Notes: a model not told the origin generated them from the sequence alone. A DNA stretch of 64,000 nt from an uncultured Acetatifactor sp. (GCA_934436435.1 CAKSAN010000001.1:124001-188000), one strand, 5' to 3'. Counted from the first letter of the stretch, positions 43,628-52,465 are shown. A program made the numbers and translations.

Positions 43628-44920
43628 TTACTTATAATAATCAAAGGACAGTCCATACATGCGGACGGTATCGCCCTCCTGAATGCCCAGTGCTTCCAGT
43701 TCCTCTAAAATACCGGTATCCTTCAGGAAATTCTGGAAGAAGGTGAAGCCCTTCTCGCTGTCCAGATTCGTATATCCCAGCATCTTCTCGATCTTGGGAC
43801 CTTCTACCACGTATTCGTCCTCTTCCTCATCGTAGGTGACGGTATAAGCATCATCCACAGATCCCGTCATACTCTCTGGGAAGTACTCCTGTGCAAAGAC
43901 TGTAGTCTCTTCTCCGATGTTTGCAAGCATATCATTCACTTCATATAACAGTTCCTTTACGCCCTGACCGGTTACTGCGGACATGGGGAATACCTTGATT
44001 CCCTTCGGCTCGAATTCCGCACGGATCGCTGCCACCGGATCGGATCCGTCCTCGGTATAGATGGCATCGATCTTGTTGGCTGCAATGACCTGTGGTCTGG
44101 CTGCAATCTCCGGATTATAGGCTTCCAGCTCCTTATTGATGGCATAAATATCCTGAATGGGATCTCTTCCCTCCGTACCGGCAGCATCCACGATATGGAT
44201 GATCACCTTGGTACGCTCGATATGGCGCAGGAATTCGTGTCCCAGTCCGATTCCCTCGGAAGCTCCCTCGATCAGTCCCGGAATATCCGCAATGACGAAA
44301 CCGCCGGTTCCTTCCAGATCCACCACACCCAGATTCGGATTCAAAGTGGTAAAATGATAATTGGCAATCTTCGGTCTGGCATTGGTCACTCTGGACAGGA
44401 ACGTGGATTTACCCACATTGGGGAATCCCACCAGTCCGACATCAGCGATCACCTTCAATTCCAGCAGAAGCTCCAGTTCCTGTGCCGCCTGTCCCGGCTG
44501 TGCATACTTCGGAGCCTGCATGGTACTGGTGGCATAATGCTGGTTGCCATTACCGCCCTTGCCGCCTTTTAAGAGAACAACCCGCTTGTTGTCCCCCGAC
44601 ATATCCGTAATTACCTGCCCGCTCTGTGCTTCTTTGATGACAGTTCCCGCAGGGACTTTGATAATGATATCTTCTCCGTCCTTGCCACGGCAGTTCTTCT
44701 TGCCGCCCTCTTCCCCGTCTCCGGCCTTGTACTTACGGATGTGCCGGAAATCGATCAGGGTATTCAGTCCCTCATCCACAACAAAGATCACGTCACCGCC
44801 GTGACCACCATCTCCACCGTCAGGGCCGCCACTGGGAACATATTTTTCACGGCGAAAGGACACATGACCATCTCCGCCCTTACCGCTTCTTACGTAAATT
44901 TTAGCTCTGTCAGCAAACAT
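43628..44920 (-). CDS. obgE: Obg-family GTPase
   Basis: Large-subunit assembly and stress GTPase. The 430-residue protein has the glycine-rich Obg fold (residues 1-158; SGKGGDGHVSFRREKYVPSGGP), the G domain with G1 GFPNVGKSTFLS, G3 DIPGLIEGA, G4 NKID, and a C-terminal OCT domain (about 360-430; FTFFQNFLKDTGILEELEALG). It is preceded by a terminator that separates it partly from rpmA. Confidence 0.97.
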   Translation of the reverse strand: MFADRAKIYVRSGKGGDGHVSFRREKYVPSGGPDGGDGGHGGDVIFVVDEGLNTLIDFRHIRKYKAGDGEEGGKKNCRGKDGEDIIIKVPAGTVIKEAQSGQVITDMSGDNKRVVLLKGGKGGNGNQHYATSTMQAPKYAQPGQAAQELELLLELKVIADVGLVGFPNVGKSTFLSRVTNARPKIANYHFTTLNPNLGVVDLEGTGGFVIADIPGLIEGASEGIGLGHEFLRHIERTKVIIHIVDAAGTEGRDPIQDIYAINKELEAYNPEIAARPQVIAANKIDAIYTEDGSDPVAAIRAEFEPKGIKVFPMSAVTGQGVKELLYEVNDMLANIGEETTVFAQEYFPESMTGSVDDAYTVTYDEEEDEYVVEGPKIEKMLGYTNLDSEKGFTFFQNFLKDTGILEELEALGIQEGDTVRMYGLSFDYYK

Positions 44921-44958
44921 TTTGTTCTCCTTTCCGACATAAAACTCCTTTACGGACT

Positions 44959-44993
44959 AAAAGGGCTTCAAACAATCAGTATGTTTGAAGCCC
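44959..44993 (-). terminator. Terminator between rpmA and obgE
   Basis: GGGCTTCAAACA (44963-44974) and TGTTTGAAGCCC (44982-44993) form a perfect 12-base-pair stem with a 7-base loop; on the - strand it is followed by TTTT. It lies 14 bases after rpmA, so most transcripts from the rplU promoter should end here. Confidence 0.85.
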
Positions 44994-45006
44994 TGGTTAA
45001 ATCAAC

Positions 45007-45291
45007 TTATTTCTCTACAGGATATACGGAAGCCTGCTTCTTGTCTCTGCCCTTTCTCTCGAAACGGAGAACGCCGTCAACTAAAGCAAACAGAGTATCA
45101 TCTCCACCGATACCAACATTGACACCGGGATGGATCTTAGTACCGCGCTGTCTGTAAAGAATATTTCCAGCTTTTACAAACTGGCCATCAGCTCTCTTCG
45201 CACCTAATCTCTTGGATTCGGAATCTCTACCGTTCTTGGTAGAACCAACTCCCTTTTTATGTGCAAAAAATTGAAGGTTAAAGTTAAACAT
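45007..45291 (-). CDS. rpmA: 50S ribosomal protein L27 with Prp-cleaved leader
   Basis: L27 lies near the peptidyl transferase centre. The 94-residue precursor begins with a nine-residue leader, MFNFNLQFF, directly before [16 protein letters not shown], the start of mature L27. Firmicutes remove such a leader after the two phenylalanines with the protease Prp, encoded immediately upstream. The rest is the standard L27 fold, with [22 protein letters not shown]. Confidence 0.97.
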   Translation of the reverse strand: MFNFNLQFFAHKKGVGSTKNGRDSESKRLGAKRADGQFVKAGNILYRQRGTKIHPGVNVGIGGDDTLFALVDGVLRFERKGRDKKQASVYPVEK

Positions 45292-45294
45292 GGT

Positions 45295-45642
45295 CTACAC
45301 CTCCTCGATTTTTACTTGCAAATACTGTTCCCCGTACTGGCTGCTGAGCTTCTTCAGTGAAAACACCATAAAGTCCATCAGAAATACGGTCTTGTCCTGC
45401 GGAATGGAATTGTCGAAATCACATTTGATAAATCCCGTCTCCTCATTCTGCGTCAGCTGTAATTTTTCGCCGACCATCTCGTCCAACGCCATGATCGTAC
45501 TTTGTACAGTCACGGAAATCGCTGCACAGAGGATATCCGGTTCCTTACCGAACAGTTTCTTCTTCGCATATTCCGCATGCCCCATGCAGTAGAATCCGCG
45601 ATAGATTCCCTCATGGTCCTTACGAATGATAATAGTTGTCAT
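45295..45642 (-). CDS. prp: Ribosomal-processing cysteine protease Prp
   Basis: A 115-residue cysteine protease (old name YsxB) that removes the L27 leader. The catalytic dyad is His in YCMGHAEYAKK and Cys in DILCAAISVTVQS. It lies between rplU (5 bases away) and rpmA (3 bases away) as in all genomes with a leader-bearing L27. Its presence next to an L27 with MFNFNLQFF shows the processing pair is intact here. Confidence 0.95.
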   Translation of the reverse strand: MTTIIIRKDHEGIYRGFYCMGHAEYAKKKLFGKEPDILCAAISVTVQSTIMALDEMVGEKLQLTQNEETGFIKCDFDNSIPQDKTVFLMDFMVFSLKKLSSQYGEQYLQVKIEEV

Positions 45643-45647
45643 AACGA

Positions 45648-45953
45648 TTACGCGTTAATCTTTTCGATCTTAACCTGAGTGTATGCTTGTCTATGACCAT
45701 TCTTCTTGTGGTAACCGGTTTTTCTCTTGTATTTGTATACAATAACCTTCTTACCTCTACCCTGCTCCATAACGGTTGCGGTAACAGATGCGTTAGCAAC
45801 GTCAGCACCAACCTTGAGGGTATTGTCACTTACTGCGATCACCTGGTCAAAAGTAACAGTATTACCAGCTTCTGCATCGATCTTCTCAACTTTGATCACA
45901 TCACCCTCAGAAACTTTGTACTGCTTTCCACCTGTTGCAATAATTGCGTACAT
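45648..45953 (-). CDS. rplU: 50S ribosomal protein L21
   Basis: A 101-residue L21: [23 protein letters not shown] at the start, [29 protein letters not shown] near the end, both diagnostic. A strong TAGGAGGTG ribosome binding site precedes it. It is first in the rplU-prp-rpmA unit with its own promoter and a leader of about 90 bases. Confidence 0.97.
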   Translation of the reverse strand: MYAIIATGGKQYKVSEGDVIKVEKIDAEAGNTVTFDQVIAVSDNTLKVGADVANASVTATVMEQGRGKKVIVYKYKRKTGYHKKNGHRQAYTQVKIEKINA

Positions 45954-46077
45954 AATAAGGCACCTCCTATTATTTACTCGCTAACTTTGGTGGTGAAAGA
46001 TCCTAAAATCCAACACACTTATACCTAGTTATGCGGCATACCGTAGTATAATAGCATGAGGTGCCCTGATTCGTCAA
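45954..46077 (-). promoter_or_regulatory. rplU promoter and candidate L21 leader
   Basis: On the - strand TTGACG (complement of 46072-46077), 18 bases, TATTAT (complement of 46048-46053). The transcript would carry about 90 bases before rplU. Firmicutes often have a structured autoregulatory L21 leader at exactly this place; the region here has short self-complementary parts (CGGTATGCCG, TTTCACCACCAAAG) but I could not confirm the known fold. Confidence 0.5.
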
Positions 46078-46111
46078 GATAAAATTTTATTTTTTAAAAA
46101 AATTCAGCTAC

Positions 46112-46756
46112 TTACTTCTCTAAAATATCTGCATTGTTCTTCTTCTCGAAGTCCTCCACATACTGCACGATCAGCTTTACGGTTCCTTCGATTCCAAGGA
46201 TACTGCTGTTGATGCACAGATCGTAGCTGTCGGCTCTGCCCCATTTCTTGGAAGAGTAATAATTGTAATAACTCTGACGCTGCTTATCCTTCTTCGTGAT
46301 CATGTCCTTTGCCTTGGCCTCCGTCAGATCATATCTGGCCATGATACGTTTGGTCTTCACATCGTCATCACCGAAGATAAACAGATTGATGCAGTTCTTG
46401 TAATCTGCCAGAGCGTAATCTGCACAACGACCTACGATAACGCAGGGACCTTCGTCAGCGATCTTCTTGATCGTATCAAACTGTGCCAGAAATACCTTGT
46501 GGCTGATGGGCATATCTACAAAAGAGGATGCATTGTAGCCGAAGGAATAGGTATCCATGACCAGATTGTACAGGAAGGAATTGGTAGGTCTCTCATCATG
46601 GTTCTGGATCATTTCCTCACAGAAACCACTTTCCTGTGCTGCTCTGGTAAGGAGTTCCTTATCATAGCATTTGATTCCGAAATACTCTGCAACCTTTTCC
46701 CCGATCTCACGGCCTGCAGAACCAAACTGACGTCCAATGGTAATAATCGTATTCAT
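46112..46756 (-). CDS. Cytidylate-kinase-like family protein (second copy)
   Basis: A 214-residue P-loop kinase-like protein, paralogue of the one at 35610-36236: the loop ITIGRQFGSAGREIGE, CYDKELLTRAA, CVIVGRCADYAL and KKDKQRQSYYNYYSSKKW to YDLCINSSILG align over the whole length. The ATG at 46756 was chosen because it matches the first copy and because the promoter lies inside the longer open frame from 46840. The function is unknown; members are called cytidylate kinase-like (AAK6-type) in Clostridia. It stands between sdaAA and the rplU leader. Confidence 0.87.
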   Translation of the reverse strand: MNTIITIGRQFGSAGREIGEKVAEYFGIKCYDKELLTRAAQESGFCEEMIQNHDERPTNSFLYNLVMDTYSFGYNASSFVDMPISHKVFLAQFDTIKKIADEGPCVIVGRCADYALADYKNCINLFIFGDDDVKTKRIMARYDLTEAKAKDMITKKDKQRQSYYNYYSSKKWGRADSYDLCINSSILGIEGTVKLIVQYVEDFEKKNNADILEK

Positions 46757-46807
46757 ACACACACCCGCTTTCTGCTGTACTTGATAACTAGCATTTTTTG
46801 TATTTTC

Positions 46808-46836
46808 ATTATACGTGATATTTAACAAAAAATCAA
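46808..46836 (-). promoter_or_regulatory. Promoter of the second kinase-like gene
   Basis: On the - strand TTGATT (complement of 46831-46836), a 17-base spacer and TATAAT (complement of 46808-46813). The start of transcription would be about 45 bases before ATG 46756, which excludes a start at 46840. Confidence 0.7.
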
Positions 46837-46866
46837 CCAATTATCATTTTTTTTAGTTGTTTATTA

Positions 46867-47754
46867 CTAATTTTCCTGTGATGCATGCATTTTTTCTGCT
46901 ATTTTCACGCCTTCTTCTGTCTGCGCCAGACCTCCCATTGCCGTCTCCCGCAGGGATGCGTCCATTTTATCGCCGACTTCTTTCATGGCATCCATGACCT
47001 GATCCGGAGGGATCCGGCTTACGATCCCGGCCATGGCCATATCTGCAGCCGCCATAGCATTGACAGTGCCGATCACGTTCCGTTTCACACAGGGGACCTC
47101 CACCAGTCCCGCCACCGGATCGCAGACCAGTCCCAGCAGATTCTTCATTGCCATGGCTGCCGCAGCGGCGATTTGCTCGCAGCTGCCGCTCTGTAGATAC
47201 GTCAGTGCTCCGGCGGCCATGGAGCTGGCTGCTCCGATCTCCGCCTGGCATCCTCCCGCGGCACCGCTGATGGAGGAACGGGTGGCTATAATCTGCCCGA
47301 TCCCCGCCGCCACATACATGGCCTTCAGGATTTTGTCCGTGTCCCTGCACCGCTTCTGAAAATAGGGAACCAGCACCGCAGGCAATACCCCGCAGGCTCC
47401 CGCGGTGGGTGCTGCCACGATCCGTTTCATACAGGCATTGGACTCTCCCATCTGCAAAGCCCCCGCAATACAGCCGTCCACGTATTCCCCGCACAGTGAC
47501 TCTTTACCGGTGTTATGGGCATATTCTTCCATTCGTCTGCCGTCGCCGCCCACCAGCCCGCTGGAGGACTTAAGGTCTCCTTCATAGGTGGCTGCCGCCA
47601 GCAGCATGGCATCCCAGGCAGCCCGCATATGCTCCATGCTATCCTGCATGGAAACATTCCGTTCCGCCATATCATCTTCCAGGATCACCTGCCAAAATTC
47701 TTTTTCTTCCGTATGACATTTCTGTAATACCTGTTCAAATGACTGATAGGACAT
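46867..47754 (-). CDS. sdaAA: L-serine dehydratase, iron-sulfur-dependent, alpha subunit
   Basis: Catalytic subunit of the two-component L-serine ammonia-lyase that turns serine into pyruvate and ammonia with an oxygen-labile [4Fe-4S] cluster. Seen are KSSSGLVGGDGRRM, APTAGACGVLPAVL, SSISGAAGGCQAEIGAASSMAAGAL and VCDPVAGLVEVPCVKRN, the last three with the cluster cysteines. ATG 47754 (MSYQSFEQV) follows GAGGAG; the codon at 47778 would overlap the site. It is 13 bases behind the beta subunit gene. Confidence 0.95.
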   Translation of the reverse strand: MSYQSFEQVLQKCHTEEKEFWQVILEDDMAERNVSMQDSMEHMRAAWDAMLLAAATYEGDLKSSSGLVGGDGRRMEEYAHNTGKESLCGEYVDGCIAGALQMGESNACMKRIVAAPTAGACGVLPAVLVPYFQKRCRDTDKILKAMYVAAGIGQIIATRSSISGAAGGCQAEIGAASSMAAGALTYLQSGSCEQIAAAAAMAMKNLLGLVCDPVAGLVEVPCVKRNVIGTVNAMAAADMAMAGIVSRIPPDQVMDAMKEVGDKMDASLRETAMGGLAQTEEGVKIAEKMHASQEN

Positions 47755-47767
47755 AATACACTGCTCC

Positions 47768-48430
47768 TCATTCCTCAACGTTGATATAGGTTACCTTGAT
47801 GATTCCGTCCAGTTGTTCCAGCCACTCTACCGATTCCTCAGGCACCTCCTGATCCGTCTCTATGACCATGACCGCATAGCCGCCCCGTTTGTCCCGGTAG
47901 AGCTGTAAGGTGGCAATATTTACCTGTTTTTCCGCCAGCATGGAAGTCACCTGTGCCACATGCCCCGGCTGATCCACATTGTGTACGATCAACGTCGGCT
48001 TCTCCGCAGAGAAATTCACATCGATTCCATCCAGCTTTGCGATCAGGATCCGGCCACCGCCGATGGAAGCCGCCTGTACCTCTATTTTCCTGCCGTGTTC
48101 CCCCGTCAGCCGAAGTACTGCCGTATTGGGATGGGCATCCTTCAGGGCAATGGTGGAAAATTCGAATTCCATTCCGTCCTTTTTCGCCAGTTCAAAGCTT
48201 GTGGGAATCCGGATATCATCCGGCCGCATTCCCAAAAGCCCAGCGATCAGGGCCTTGTCTGTTCCGTGACCGATCCCCGTAGTAGCAAAGGAACCATGCA
48301 GAAGGATCTGTGCCTTCACTACATGGTCCTGAAGTAATTTTCCGGAAATATAACCAATTCTGACCGCACCCGCAGTGTGGGAACTGCTGGGACCGACCAT
48401 AACCGGTCCTAAAATATCAAACAGATTCAT
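47768..48430 (-). CDS. sdaAB: L-serine dehydratase, iron-sulfur-dependent, beta subunit
   Basis: Regulatory subunit of the serine dehydratase. Residues 1-140 carry the beta-domain signature DILGPVMVGPSSSHTAGAVRIG and HGSFATTGIGHGTDKAL; residues about 148-220 form an ACT domain (TLIVHNVDQPGHVAQVTSMLA), expected to sense serine or a related amino acid. The ribosome binding site is weak. It directly precedes sdaAA. Confidence 0.95.
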   Translation of the reverse strand: MNLFDILGPVMVGPSSSHTAGAVRIGYISGKLLQDHVVKAQILLHGSFATTGIGHGTDKALIAGLLGMRPDDIRIPTSFELAKKDGMEFEFSTIALKDAHPNTAVLRLTGEHGRKIEVQAASIGGGRILIAKLDGIDVNFSAEKPTLIVHNVDQPGHVAQVTSMLAEKQVNIATLQLYRDKRGGYAVMVIETDQEVPEESVEWLEQLDGIIKVTYINVEE

Positions 48431-48446
48431 AAAGGCCTCATTTCTG

Positions 48447-48480
48447 TGTGAAAAATAACCATAAGGCTTATTTTCACACT
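48447..48480 (-). terminator. Hairpin at the end of rluD
   Basis: GTGTGAAAAATAA (48447-48459) pairs with TTATTTTCACAC (48469-48480) with one bulged A, around a 9-base loop. The stem includes the rluD stop codon. There is no long T run beyond the stem, so it may be a weak terminator or a processing site before sdaAB. Confidence 0.45.
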
Positions 48481-49385
48481 AACACATTCAGAAGATGTTC
48501 AAAATATTCCGGCAGAGGTGCATCGATCTCCAGATACTCTCCGGTAGTGGGATGGATAAATCCCAGAGTCTTCGCATGGAGGGTCTGCCCCTGTAATTTG
48601 AAGGGGCTTTTCCGATTGGAGTATACCTCATCTCCCAGAAGCGGATGCCCGATACTTGCCATATGCACACGGATCTGGTGGGTCCTTCCGGTCTCTAATA
48701 CGCACTCTATATAAGTATATCCCTGAAATCTCTGCAATACACGGTAATGCGTCACCGCACGTTTCCCGTTCTGGTGATTGATTGCCATTTTCTTCCGGTC
48801 ATTCGGGTGTCTGCCGATGGGCTGATCGATGGTGCCTTCTTCCTGCTTCAGCTCCCCGAAACAGATAGCACGGTATCTTCTGTTAATGGAATGTTCTTTC
48901 AACTGTTCTGCAATGCAGCGGTGTGCTCTGTCATTTTTACAGGCAATGACAGAGCCGGTGGTGTCCCTGTCAATGCGATGCACAATTCCGGGCCGCAGCA
49001 CGCCGTTAATCCCGGACAACTCCTTACCGCAATGGTACATCAGCGCATTGACCAGAGTGCCTGTATAATGTCCCGCCGCCGGATGCACCACCATTCCTTT
49101 GGGCTTGTTCACCACGATCAGATCCGCATCCTCATACAGAATATCTAACGGAATATTCTCCGGTTCGATATCCGGCTCCACGGACTCCGGAACGGAGAAC
49201 ACCACTTCGTCCTCACATCTGACACGATAGCTCCCCTTCACAGGCTTGCCGTTTACCAGTACATTTCCGTCCTTGATCAGCTTCTGGATAAAAGAGCGGG
49301 ACAGATTCTCCACAAGCAGGCTCATGCACTTGTCGATCCGTTCGTCTTCCATCTCTTCCGTTATCTGAAATCGGAGTTCTTCCAT
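48474..49385 (-). CDS. rluD: RluD-type 23S rRNA pseudouridine synthase
   Basis: A 303-residue RluA-family enzyme. S4 domain at residues about 15-75 (IDKCMSLLVENLSRSFIQKLI, GNVLVNGKPVKGSYRV), then LIVVNKPKGMVVHPAAGHYTGTLVNAL and the catalytic block GIVHRIDRDTTGSVIACKND, and GRTHQIRVHMASIGHPLLGDEVY. The RluD subtype (23S U1911/1915/1917) is suggested by the HPAAGHYTGTLVNAL region and by its position directly behind lspA, with which it shares one base, as in many Firmicutes (lspA-rluD). Confidence 0.94.
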   Translation of the reverse strand: MEELRFQITEEMEDERIDKCMSLLVENLSRSFIQKLIKDGNVLVNGKPVKGSYRVRCEDEVVFSVPESVEPDIEPENIPLDILYEDADLIVVNKPKGMVVHPAAGHYTGTLVNALMYHCGKELSGINGVLRPGIVHRIDRDTTGSVIACKNDRAHRCIAEQLKEHSINRRYRAICFGELKQEEGTIDQPIGRHPNDRKKMAINHQNGKRAVTHYRVLQRFQGYTYIECVLETGRTHQIRVHMASIGHPLLGDEVYSNRKSPFKLQGQTLHAKTLGFIHPTTGEYLEIDAPLPEYFEHLLNVLV

Positions 49386-49921
49386 TATTTCATCTCCCGA
49401 TAACGATTCTGCTTAAAGTTCAAAAACTCCAGATCCTTTTCCTTGTAAACAAACAAAAACAGAATAAACAGACCGATGGTAGCCACCACCACATAAATAT
49501 CCGCCACATTAAAGATCGGATAGTTGATCAGTACAAAGGAGATAAAATCCACCACATAGTCCAGACGGAACCGGTCGATCATATTGCCGATGCCCCCGGC
49601 AATGATCACTGAAAGCAGGATATGAACGATCCGGAATTTCTTCTGCTCCGGAAGTTTTAACAGGAAAAACAAAAGTACCGCAAGGAATACGATTCCCACA
49701 AACAGAATAAACACCTTCTGGTTCTGCAACATACCGAATGCAGAGCCTCTGTTCTCCAGATATTGTAATTCCAACACTCCGTCAATAATAACATAGGCCG
49801 GCTGATTCTTCAGATGTACCACCGCCAGATGCTTGGTAAACTGATCCAATAAAAGCAGTACCGCAGCGATCAGTGCATCTATGATCAGCATAATAATTCG
49901 ACTCTTCTTTTCCTTATTCAT
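49385..49921 (-). CDS. lspA: Lipoprotein signal peptidase
   Basis: Aspartic membrane protease that cleaves prolipoproteins before the lipidated cysteine. The 178-residue protein has four hydrophobic helices and the two catalytic aspartates in GGIGNMIDRFRLDYVVDFISF and FNVADIYVV, plus the LDQFTKHLAVVHL and ENRGSAFGML blocks. ATG 49921 (MNKEKKS) lies inside the aroB stop region, an 8-base overlap. LivJ and the DacA-like lipoprotein of this window are among its likely substrates. Confidence 0.96.
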   Translation of the reverse strand: MNKEKKSRIIMLIIDALIAAVLLLLDQFTKHLAVVHLKNQPAYVIIDGVLELQYLENRGSAFGMLQNQKVFILFVGIVFLAVLLFFLLKLPEQKKFRIVHILLSVIIAGGIGNMIDRFRLDYVVDFISFVLINYPIFNVADIYVVVATIGLFILFLFVYKEKDLEFLNFKQNRYREMK

Positions 49922-51023
49922 GGGCGTCCTCTTCACTAAAATTGATTTCTTCGATGGCAGCCAGAATCTCCTCATCCGTAACGGTTCTGTCGATGACTGC
50001 TTTACCAATCTTCTTCAACAGAATAAATTTGATCGTTCCCGCCTCCATCTTTTTGTCTGACTTGGTAAGTTTCAGGATTTCCTCCGGATCAATGTCATCC
50101 ACGGAGATCGGCAGATAAAACGGTACAAACATGTCGCGGATCTCGTAGAATTCCTCCATGCTTAACATTTCCTTTTTCCAGGAAATATAAGCTGCGGCCA
50201 CGGTACCCAGGGCTACGCATTCCCCATGATACAGTTCAAAATTCTTATACTTCTCAATGGCATGACCGATGGTATGTCCCAGATTTAAGAGGGCCCGGTC
50301 TCCCTGCTCGGTAGGATCCTTTTCCACCACCATTTTCTTGATGGAACAGGTGCGGATCACCATTTCCTCCAACGTATTCAGATCCCGTTCGCAGATCTCA
50401 TACATATTCTCGATCAGCCACTCATAGAAGGGAGCATCCTTGATCAGTGCGGATTTCATTACCTCGGCAAATCCGGAATAGAACTGTCTCTCTTCCAGTG
50501 TCTTCAGTACGGACAGATTCATATATACCAGCCTCGGCATTTTAAATGCGCCGACCATATTTTTATAACTGTCAAAATCCACGCCGGTCTTGCCGCCGAT
50601 GGAGCTGTCCGCCTGTGCCAGCAATGTGGTGGGAATCTGGACAAAATCAATACCGCGTAAATAAGTAGCTGCCACGAATCCGGTCAGGTCGCCGCACACG
50701 CCGCCGCCCAATGCCAGCAGCATATCCTTTCTGTCAAATCCTTCCTCAATCAGAAAACGGTATACATCCTTCACGGTATCCAGATTCTTGTATTCTTCGC
50801 CGGCCGGGAATACATACTTTACGGCCTTACGGCATTTTCCTTCCAGAATCGTAAGGATCTGTGACGCATACAATTCATCCACTGTGGAATCCGTCACGAT
50901 ACATAATCTCTTCTCTGCTGCGCCAAGCTCTGTCAGTTCTTCCCATAAGCCCTCAAAAGACTGCTGGAACACAATATCGTAGCAGGGCTTTTTGTTATAA
51001 AGCACCGGTAATCTCTGTGCCAT
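49914..51023 (-). CDS. aroB: 3-dehydroquinate synthase
   Basis: NAD- and metal-dependent enzyme that makes dehydroquinate from DAHP, step 2 of the shikimate pathway. The 369-residue protein has ALGGGVCGDLTGFVAATYLRG, IPTTLLAQADSSIGGKTGVD, and the metal-binding LLNLGHTIGHAIEKYKNFELYHGECVALG. ATG 51023 with AAGGTG six bases before is preferred to GTG 51032. The remaining shikimate genes are not in the window. It begins a unit aroB-lspA-rluD. Confidence 0.96.
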   Translation of the reverse strand: MAQRLPVLYNKKPCYDIVFQQSFEGLWEELTELGAAEKRLCIVTDSTVDELYASQILTILEGKCRKAVKYVFPAGEEYKNLDTVKDVYRFLIEEGFDRKDMLLALGGGVCGDLTGFVAATYLRGIDFVQIPTTLLAQADSSIGGKTGVDFDSYKNMVGAFKMPRLVYMNLSVLKTLEERQFYSGFAEVMKSALIKDAPFYEWLIENMYEICERDLNTLEEMVIRTCSIKKMVVEKDPTEQGDRALLNLGHTIGHAIEKYKNFELYHGECVALGTVAAAYISWKKEMLSMEEFYEIRDMFVPFYLPISVDDIDPEEILKLTKSDKKMEAGTIKFILLKKIGKAVIDRTVTDEEILAAIEEINFSEEDAHE

Positions 51024-51083
51024 GTTGTTCACCTTTCAGTTCGTCCGAAACTGCTCTTTCTTGTAGTATTTATATCTGTTCTT

Positions 51084-51115
51084 AAAAAACTTCCTGCGGT
51101 CACCCGCAGGAAGTT
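51084..51115 (-). terminator. Rho-independent terminator after sepF
   Basis: AACTTCCTGCGG (51088-51099) and CCGCAGGAAGTT (51104-51115) form a perfect 12-base-pair stem with a TCAC loop; on the - strand it runs into TTTTTTAAG. It ends the HlyD-like/yggS/sepF unit 17 bases after sepF. Confidence 0.92.
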
Positions 51116-51131
51116 ATCTTTTTATGATATT

Positions 51132-51668
51132 TTATGACATTCCGTTGTTAATAGGCATTTCAAAGGATCCGGCGCCACCAAAAATATCCTGAAAATCACC
51201 GGAGATATCTACGCTTGCCGGGGTAATAATGAAAATATAATGAGATATTTTCTGCAAGTTACCTGAAATTGCGAAGCAGGAACCCGAGGTGAAATCAATG
51301 ATCCGCTGTGCCACATCCACATCCAGACCTTCCAGATTCAGCACCACCGTCCGGTTGGCTAACAGTGTCTCAGTAATCTCTCTGGCATCTTCCACGGAAG
51401 TGGGTTTGATCACGCAGACTTCCATGCCGGTTCCCGGCATCTTCTTGGTCACGGTGCGATGGATCGGAGTTACCTTAGGCTGCGTGGAGCGCTTTCCCTT
51501 ATCGTCCGGAGTATCATCTTCCTGCGCCTGCTGTCTGCCTTTGGAGGAACTGAACTTTTTCACCGGTTCCACTTCTTCCTCATCATCCAGATAATCGTCA
51601 TCGTAGAAACCTTCATCCTCTTCATCGTTCAGCTTCATATAATTCAGGAACTTATCCATTACACCCAT
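51132..51668 (-). CDS. sepF: Cell division protein SepF
   Basis: Membrane-anchored partner of FtsZ that bundles and curves FtsZ polymers at the septum. The 178-residue protein has the N-terminal amphipathic anchor (MGVMDKFLNYMKL), an acidic low-complexity linker (to about residue 75) and the C-terminal core with VCVIKPTSVEDAREI, NRTVVLNLEGLDVDVAQRIIDFTSG and a final FQDIFG. It follows yggS by 41 bases, the same gene order as ylmE-ylmF in Bacillus. Confidence 0.95.
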   Translation of the reverse strand: MGVMDKFLNYMKLNDEEDEGFYDDDYLDDEEEVEPVKKFSSSKGRQQAQEDDTPDDKGKRSTQPKVTPIHRTVTKKMPGTGMEVCVIKPTSVEDAREITETLLANRTVVLNLEGLDVDVAQRIIDFTSGSCFAISGNLQKISHYIFIITPASVDISGDFQDIFGGAGSFEMPINNGMS

Positions 51669-51709
51669 TGTTGTGTGTCTCCTTTATTCTATCTCTATTC
51701 TATCTCTTT

Positions 51710-52438
51710 CTAGATCGTCTTGCTATAATCCCTTTCACCAAAAATACCGGTTCCAACCCTGACGATCGTGGCACCTTCCTGCGCCGCCACCATATAATCG
51801 CCGGTCATTCCCATGGAAAGAATACTCATAGAAACATTATCAATGTTTTTATTTCCGATGTCAACAGCTAATTGCCTAAGTTTCCGAAAATAGATCCTGT
51901 TTTCTTCCGGATCCTCCACGAAAGGTGCAATCGTCATCAATCCCTTAATATGTACTCCCGGCAGCACTGCGATCTCACGGACCAGTGCCGTTGTTTCTTC
52001 CACGGTGGTGCCGAACTTGCTCTCTTCCTGTGCCACGTTTACTTCGATCAGGATATTGACCTCCACCTGCTTTTTCACGGCTTCCCTGCTGATTTCTTCT
52101 GCCAGGCGCAGGCTGTCCACACTGTGGATCATCCAGACCTTGTCCACAATGTATTTCACCTTATTTCGCTGTAAATGTCCAATCATGTGCCAGCGGATAT
52201 CCGAAGGCATCTGGGGGATCTTGTCCACCAGTTCCTGTACCTTGTTCTCGCCGAAGTCTCTGGCCCCTGCACGATAGGCATCCATCAGCATATCCACGGG
52301 CTTCGTCTTGCTGACTGCAAGCAGTGTCACTTCCTGCTCTGATCTTCCTGCCTCTTCACAGGCCTTTCTGATATTTTCTTTTACATTTTTATAATTTTGC
52401 GCCAGTTCCGCACTCTGCATGGTCTCTTCTGTTTCCAT
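51710..52438 (-). CDS. yggS: YggS/YlmE-family PLP homeostasis protein
   Basis: A 242-residue alanine-racemase-fold protein that binds pyridoxal phosphate and buffers the vitamer pool. The PLP lysine is in LLAVSKTKPVDML; FGENKVQELVDK, WHMIGHLQRNKVKYI, and LSMGMTGDYMVAAQEGATIVRVGTGIFG are typical. The start at 52438 has AAAGGA 16 bases upstream; ATG 52420 is an alternative. Being directly before sepF fits the ylmE-sepF order of Gram-positives. Confidence 0.93.
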   Translation of the reverse strand: METEETMQSAELAQNYKNVKENIRKACEEAGRSEQEVTLLAVSKTKPVDMLMDAYRAGARDFGENKVQELVDKIPQMPSDIRWHMIGHLQRNKVKYIVDKVWMIHSVDSLRLAEEISREAVKKQVEVNILIEVNVAQEESKFGTTVEETTALVREIAVLPGVHIKGLMTIAPFVEDPEENRIYFRKLRQLAVDIGNKNIDNVSMSILSMGMTGDYMVAAQEGATIVRVGTGIFGERDYSKTI

Positions 52439-52465
52439 TTGGATCCGCCGTCCTTTCTGTCACCC

